DNA of 64,000 bases from positions 1 to 64,000 of the forward strand of contig DSEQ01000039.1 of NCBI GenBank assembly GCA_011056555.1, written 5' to 3'. The translations under genes and the position numbers were made by a program. Shown one piece after another: positions 60,419-64,000 of this stretch (the stretch's first letter is position 1; each line of letters begins with the position of its first letter). The notes beneath the pieces were generated by a model that saw only the letters and a list, made by a program, of their open reading frames with translations, did no database searches and was not told where the DNA came from. This stretch comes from Candidatus Zixiibacteriota bacterium (GTDB lineage: Bacteria; Zixibacteria; MSB-5A5; JAABVY01).

Positions 60419-62188
60419 ATGTATATGAAATCGAAGTTTTTGAAAAGATTAGAGCGGCTGATCGCTTATTTCAAGCGCCATAAAAAGTATCTTTATTGGG
60501 GCGTTCTGGTTACAGTACTGACCAATGTTATCGGTATGGTTTCGCCCTGGATTGTAAAGATGGCCATTGACGACCTCAGGCAAAATGCCGCAACCTATTC
60601 GCAACTTAGAACATATGCTACATTGATAGTGATTCTGGCAATCGGCGCTGGATTTTTCCGTTTTCTGATGCGGCGTACTATTATCTGGGGTTCCCGGATA
60701 TTTGAATATGAAATCCGTAATGAGTTCTTCCTGCATCTTCTGGGCCTGCCAAAGTCGTTTTACCAGGAAACTGCGACCGGGGATATTATCGCCCGCGGTT
60801 CGAATGACGTCGAAGCCACACGTCTTTTAGCCGGGCCGGCTGTTATGCAGATTATAAATTCAGCCATATCCATTTCTGTGGCGTTGACATTGATGTTCGT
60901 GCTGAGCTGGAAACTGACGCTGATAGCATTGACCGGTTTTCCGCTTTTGTCCATACTGACCAATCGCCTGGGTACGAAGATTCACCAGAAGTCATATCAG
61001 ATTCAGCAGCATTTTTCCACAATGACCTCGTATGTGCAGGAGAATGTCTCCGGGGTCAAGGTGGTAAAGGCCTATAATCAGGAAGAGGACCAGATCAAAA
61101 ACTTCGCGGGCCTGAATAAGACCTATATTGATCTGAATCTCTCACTGGCCAGAATACGGGGGCTATTTATGCCTTCGATTTATGGTATTGTGGGAATAAT
61201 AATTTTACTCCTGCTCTATTTTGGCGGTAAACAGGTCATTAACGGCTCGATAACATTAGGGACATTGGTGGCATTTATATTTTATCTCATGAGCATTATG
61301 TGGCCCATGCTCGCGGTTGGATGGGTGGTTGCGCTCTATCAGCGCGGAACCGCCTCGCTCGAACGTATCGAGAAGATCATGAGACGCAAGTCTGAGGTCG
61401 CCGATACGGACGTCGATCCGAATGCCCGGCCGCAACTGGGCGAGATTGAAATCAGGGATCTGTCCTTTAGATATCCCAATGATGATCAGGAGGTTTTGAA
61501 GGATGTGAACCTCAGGATCCCCTCCGGCAAGACCGTCGCCATCGTGGGACCGACAGGATGCGGAAAATCAACGCTGGTCGAGCTTATTCTCAAGGCTTAT
61601 AAGGTCCCGGATGGAAAGATATTGATCGATGATATCGATATAAATAGAATCCCTATGGCGAATCTGCGGAGGGCGGTCGGCTATGTGCCCCAGGAGACAT
61701 TTCTATTCTCGCGGACCTTGAAAGAAAATATCGCTTTCGGTGAAGAAAAGATCATCGAAGAAGAAATCGAAAAGGCGGCCGGAATCGCCGGAATCAGGCA
61801 GGAAATCAGCGAATTCCCCAGGGGCTTTGAGACAAGGCTGGGCGAACGCGGGGTAACATTGTCGGGAGGTCAGAAGCAACGGACCGCCCTGGCGCGTGCT
61901 ATCATTGCCAATCCCCCGATTCTGATTCTGGATGACGCTTTTTCGGCGGTTGATACCAATACCGAAGAACTAATATTACGCGAATTGAAAAATGTGTTGG
62001 AGACCAGAACCTCAATTCTGATTTCACACCGTATATCGACAGTCAAAAATGCGGATATGATCTGCGTTATGGAGGAGGGCAGGATAGAGGCCTGCGGGAC
62101 TCATGAGGAGCTGATAGAGAAGTCCGGATTATATGCGCACATTGTTGAGCTTCAATCTCTGGAAGAGGAGCTGGAGGCACTGAGATGA
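60419..62188 (+). CDS. ABC exporter half-transporter, degenerate ATP-site subunit
   Basis: 589 residues: six membrane helices (~22-310) of the type I exporter fold, then an ATPase domain. Walker A GPTGCGKST is at 377-385 and the signature LSGGQ (481-485) is canonical. Walker B ends in LILDDAF, with Asp506 in place of the catalytic Glu. In heterodimeric exporters (TM287/288, LmrCD, BmrCD) one subunit carries exactly this change. Two nearby ATGs (60419, 60425) are possible starts without a strong ribosome site. The stop overlaps the next start by 4 bases. Substrate unknown: drugs, lipids or peptides. Confidence 0.93.
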   Translation: MYMKSKFLKRLERLIAYFKRHKKYLYWGVLVTVLTNVIGMVSPWIVKMAIDDLRQNAATYSQLRTYATLIVILAIGAGFFRFLMRRTIIWGSRIFEYEIRNEFFLHLLGLPKSFYQETATGDIIARGSNDVEATRLLAGPAVMQIINSAISISVALTLMFVLSWKLTLIALTGFPLLSILTNRLGTKIHQKSYQIQQHFSTMTSYVQENVSGVKVVKAYNQEEDQIKNFAGLNKTYIDLNLSLARIRGLFMPSIYGIVGIIILLLLYFGGKQVINGSITLGTLVAFIFYLMSIMWPMLAVGWVVALYQRGTASLERIEKIMRRKSEVADTDVDPNARPQLGEIEIRDLSFRYPNDDQEVLKDVNLRIPSGKTVAIVGPTGCGKSTLVELILKAYKVPDGKILIDDIDINRIPMANLRRAVGYVPQETFLFSRTLKENIAFGEEKIIEEEIEKAAGIAGIRQEISEFPRGFETRLGERGVTLSGGQKQRTALARAIIANPPILILDDAFSAVDTNTEELILRELKNVLETRTSILISHRISTVKNADMICVMEEGRIEACGTHEELIEKSGLYAHIVELQSLEEELEALR

Positions 62189-63978
62189 GCGATCATCAGT
62201 ATTTTGAAGATGATGCCCTGGGGAAAGCCTATGATTCCCAGTTGATGAAACGCCTTCTCCAGTATGTTAAGCCCTACAAGAAGTGGATTGTGCTGGCCCT
62301 GGCGATACTGATTATCTCGACCCTCCTGCGCCTTGCCGGACCGGTTATAATTAAGCTTGCGATCGACGAATATATTGCGGTTGGAGATGCCGATGGACTT
62401 GGCCGGCTGGCGCTTCTTTATGCCGGGATTCTACTGGTGCAGTTCTTCGCTACATGGGGCCAGATCTACCTGATGGAATGGATCGGGCAGAAGGCTATGT
62501 ATGACCTGCGCATGAAAGTCTTCAGGCATGTCCAGGGTCTGACAATGGATTTTTATGACAGAAATCCGGTGGGACGAATCATCACCCGTGTGACCTCGGA
62601 TATAAATTCGCTTAATGAGCTGTTTTCATCAGGTGTGGTCAATATCATCGGCGATTTATTCACTATCTTCGGGATAGTTGGTGTGATGTTCGTCATAAAT
62701 TCCAAGCTGGCGGCGATAACGCTGATAGCTCTTCCGCTTCTGATTGTCGCCACGATTCTATTCAGGATCAAGGTTCGTCATGCCTACCGTGAGATCAGGC
62801 GCCTGATTGCCAAGCTCAATGCCTTTGTGCAGGAGCATGTTTCCGGCATCAGCGTGGTGCAGAATTTTGTTCAGGAGCGCAGGATCTTCAACCGCTTCAA
62901 TGATATCAATAGAGAACTGATGGGACGCCACCACAAGTCAATAATTTACTATGCCGTCTTCTTCCCGACAGTTGAGATCATAAGCGCAATCTCACTGGGA
63001 ATCATCATCTGGTATGGCGGAGGGCAGGTGATTCAGGGTGCGATGACGTTCGGTACTCTGGTTGCATTTTCGCAGTATATGGAGATGTTCTACCGTCCAA
63101 TCCGCGATCTTTCGGAAAAATATAACATCCTGCAGTCGGCCATGGCCTCCTCCGAACGTGTCTTCAAGCTGCTCGATACCAAACCGGCTTTTAAGACTCC
63201 TGCCAAACCTGTTATAACAGATGGGCTGAAGGGCGAGATAAAGTTCAAGGATGTCTGGTTTGCATACAACAAAGATGAATGGGTGCTGAAGGATATAAAT
63301 CTGCATATTCGTACCGGCGAAAAGGTGGCCTTTGTGGGTGCAACCGGCTCAGGTAAGACCTCAATGACTAATCTGATATTGCGATTCTATGATTATCAGA
63401 AAGGAAGCATCACTCTCGACGGTAAGGAATTGAAGGATTTCGACGGCGAGACAATCCGCAAAAATATTTCGCTTGTGCTGCAGGATGTATTCCTGTTTTC
63501 CGGCACAATTGAGGATAACATCCGCCTTGGAAACGGCGATATATCCAGAGAACAGGTCAAGAAGGCGGCCGAAGATGTCAACCTGCTGCGCCTCGGCAAT
63601 GGTTTGAAGCGCGGGCTCGATACCAATGTCGGTGAACGGGGCGGCATGCTTTCGGTGGGTCAGAGACAGCTTGTATCGTTCGCGAGGGCACTGGCTTATA
63701 ATCCGAGGATATTGATACTGGATGAGGCAACGTCATCTGTAGATACCGAAACCGAAGTAATTATTCAGAAGGCCACCGAGACCCTGATGAAGGGCCGCAC
63801 TTCAATTATTATCGCCCACAGGCTTTCCACAATCAAACAGGTTGATAAGATAGTAGTGGTTCATAAAGGTAGAATTTGCGAAATCGGCAGTCATGACGAA
63901 CTCCTGGCCAAGAAGGGCATTTACTACAATCTCTACCAGCTTCAATATAAAGATCAGGAACTGCCGGCGGCAGTTTAA
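62185..63978 (+). CDS. ABC exporter half-transporter, catalytic-glutamate subunit
   Basis: 597 residues: six membrane helices in the first ~330 residues, then an ATPase domain with Walker A GATGSGKTS (385-393), Q-loop VLQDVFLFSGT, Walker B LILDEATSSVD with Glu514, and H-loop IIAHRLST. The signature is LSVGQ (489-493) instead of LSGGQ. As each ATP site joins one subunit's Walker motifs to the other's signature, the altered LSVGQ and the partner's Asp506 fall in the same site, leaving the other site fully canonical. This supports a heterodimer. The ATGA overlap couples it to its partner. Confidence 0.94.
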   Translation: MSDHQYFEDDALGKAYDSQLMKRLLQYVKPYKKWIVLALAILIISTLLRLAGPVIIKLAIDEYIAVGDADGLGRLALLYAGILLVQFFATWGQIYLMEWIGQKAMYDLRMKVFRHVQGLTMDFYDRNPVGRIITRVTSDINSLNELFSSGVVNIIGDLFTIFGIVGVMFVINSKLAAITLIALPLLIVATILFRIKVRHAYREIRRLIAKLNAFVQEHVSGISVVQNFVQERRIFNRFNDINRELMGRHHKSIIYYAVFFPTVEIISAISLGIIIWYGGGQVIQGAMTFGTLVAFSQYMEMFYRPIRDLSEKYNILQSAMASSERVFKLLDTKPAFKTPAKPVITDGLKGEIKFKDVWFAYNKDEWVLKDINLHIRTGEKVAFVGATGSGKTSMTNLILRFYDYQKGSITLDGKELKDFDGETIRKNISLVLQDVFLFSGTIEDNIRLGNGDISREQVKKAAEDVNLLRLGNGLKRGLDTNVGERGGMLSVGQRQLVSFARALAYNPRILILDEATSSVDTETEVIIQKATETLMKGRTSIIIAHRLSTIKQVDKIVVVHKGRICEIGSHDELLAKKGIYYNLYQLQYKDQELPAAV

Positions 63979-64000
63979 GATTTGATGTAGCTCCCTTATT

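Overview
The window looks like one contig of a Gram-negative-type bacterium from the FCB side of the tree, most like the uncultured candidate phylum Zixibacteria. This is an inference from three traits. Secreted proteins carry paired dockerin-like repeats of the form GD.N.D..VNVSDAV.IINFVF.GG. One large secreted protein ends in a YPNPFNP-type C-terminal domain. There are many lipoproteins with Sec/lipobox leaders. Coding density is normal, both strands are used, and most genes have clear AGGAGG-like ribosome binding sites. No rRNA, CRISPR array, phage or intact insertion sequence was seen. One tRNA gene, tRNA-Gln(TTG), is present.

Layout. 0-10.7 kb: the tail of a dockerin protein, a berberine-bridge-type flavoenzyme, three tandem HMA (heavy-metal-associated) mini-proteins, an S9 peptidase lipoprotein, a repeat-packed intergenic region, an alpha/beta hydrolase, a YmdB-family protein that has lost its metal ligands, and a dTDP-sugar operon (rfbB-rfbA-rfbC) with a clear sigma70-type promoter. 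10.9-25.9 kb: a beta-helix/dockerin protein, an SPFH lipoprotein, coaX, a methyltransferase/MATE pair, an active/inactive M16 peptidase pair, the divisome operon ftsE-ftsX-envC-holB (with an FtsE that looks ATPase-dead), a Ycf48-like lipoprotein, a small conserved-looking protein and an arylamine N-acetyltransferase. 26-29.2 kb: a gmd-rmd-UDP-sugar dehydrogenase operon. 29.5-35 kb: spoVG with a long structured upstream region, tRNA-Gln, an AT-rich patch of unrecognised membrane proteins, and two secreted proteins, one joining dockerin repeats to a FISUMP domain. 35-40.3 kb: a stand-alone EF-G, a second S9 peptidase and a methyltransferase.

40.3-47.5 kb is a surface polysaccharide locus read on the minus strand: flippase, a truncated CapK-like fragment, two GT4 glycosyltransferases, an O-antigen ligase/polymerase-like membrane protein and a Wzz-like chain-length protein. 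The rfb operon and the gmd/rmd/UDP-sugar operon probably supply its activated sugars, although the three groups are not contiguous. 48-64 kb: a 1110-residue secreted repeat protein, a LysM plus peptidoglycan-binding protein, a saccharopine-dehydrogenase-like enzyme, a MacA-like adaptor with two different permeases and one ATPase, an Ig-like lipoprotein, a small outer-membrane barrel, a Mut7-C ribonuclease-fold protein, and a heterodimeric ABC exporter behind a full-consensus sigma70-type promoter.

A recurring theme is family members whose catalytic residues are replaced while the fold and the operon context are kept: the YmdB homologue, FtsE, EnvC (as expected for this activator), the second M16 subunit, one HMA protein and one ATP site of the ABC exporter. 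I did not find a complete new multi-gene system that I can defend. The best leads are the metal-ligand-free YmdB protein, the FtsE with replaced glutamate, histidine and signature residues, and the graded HMA trio.
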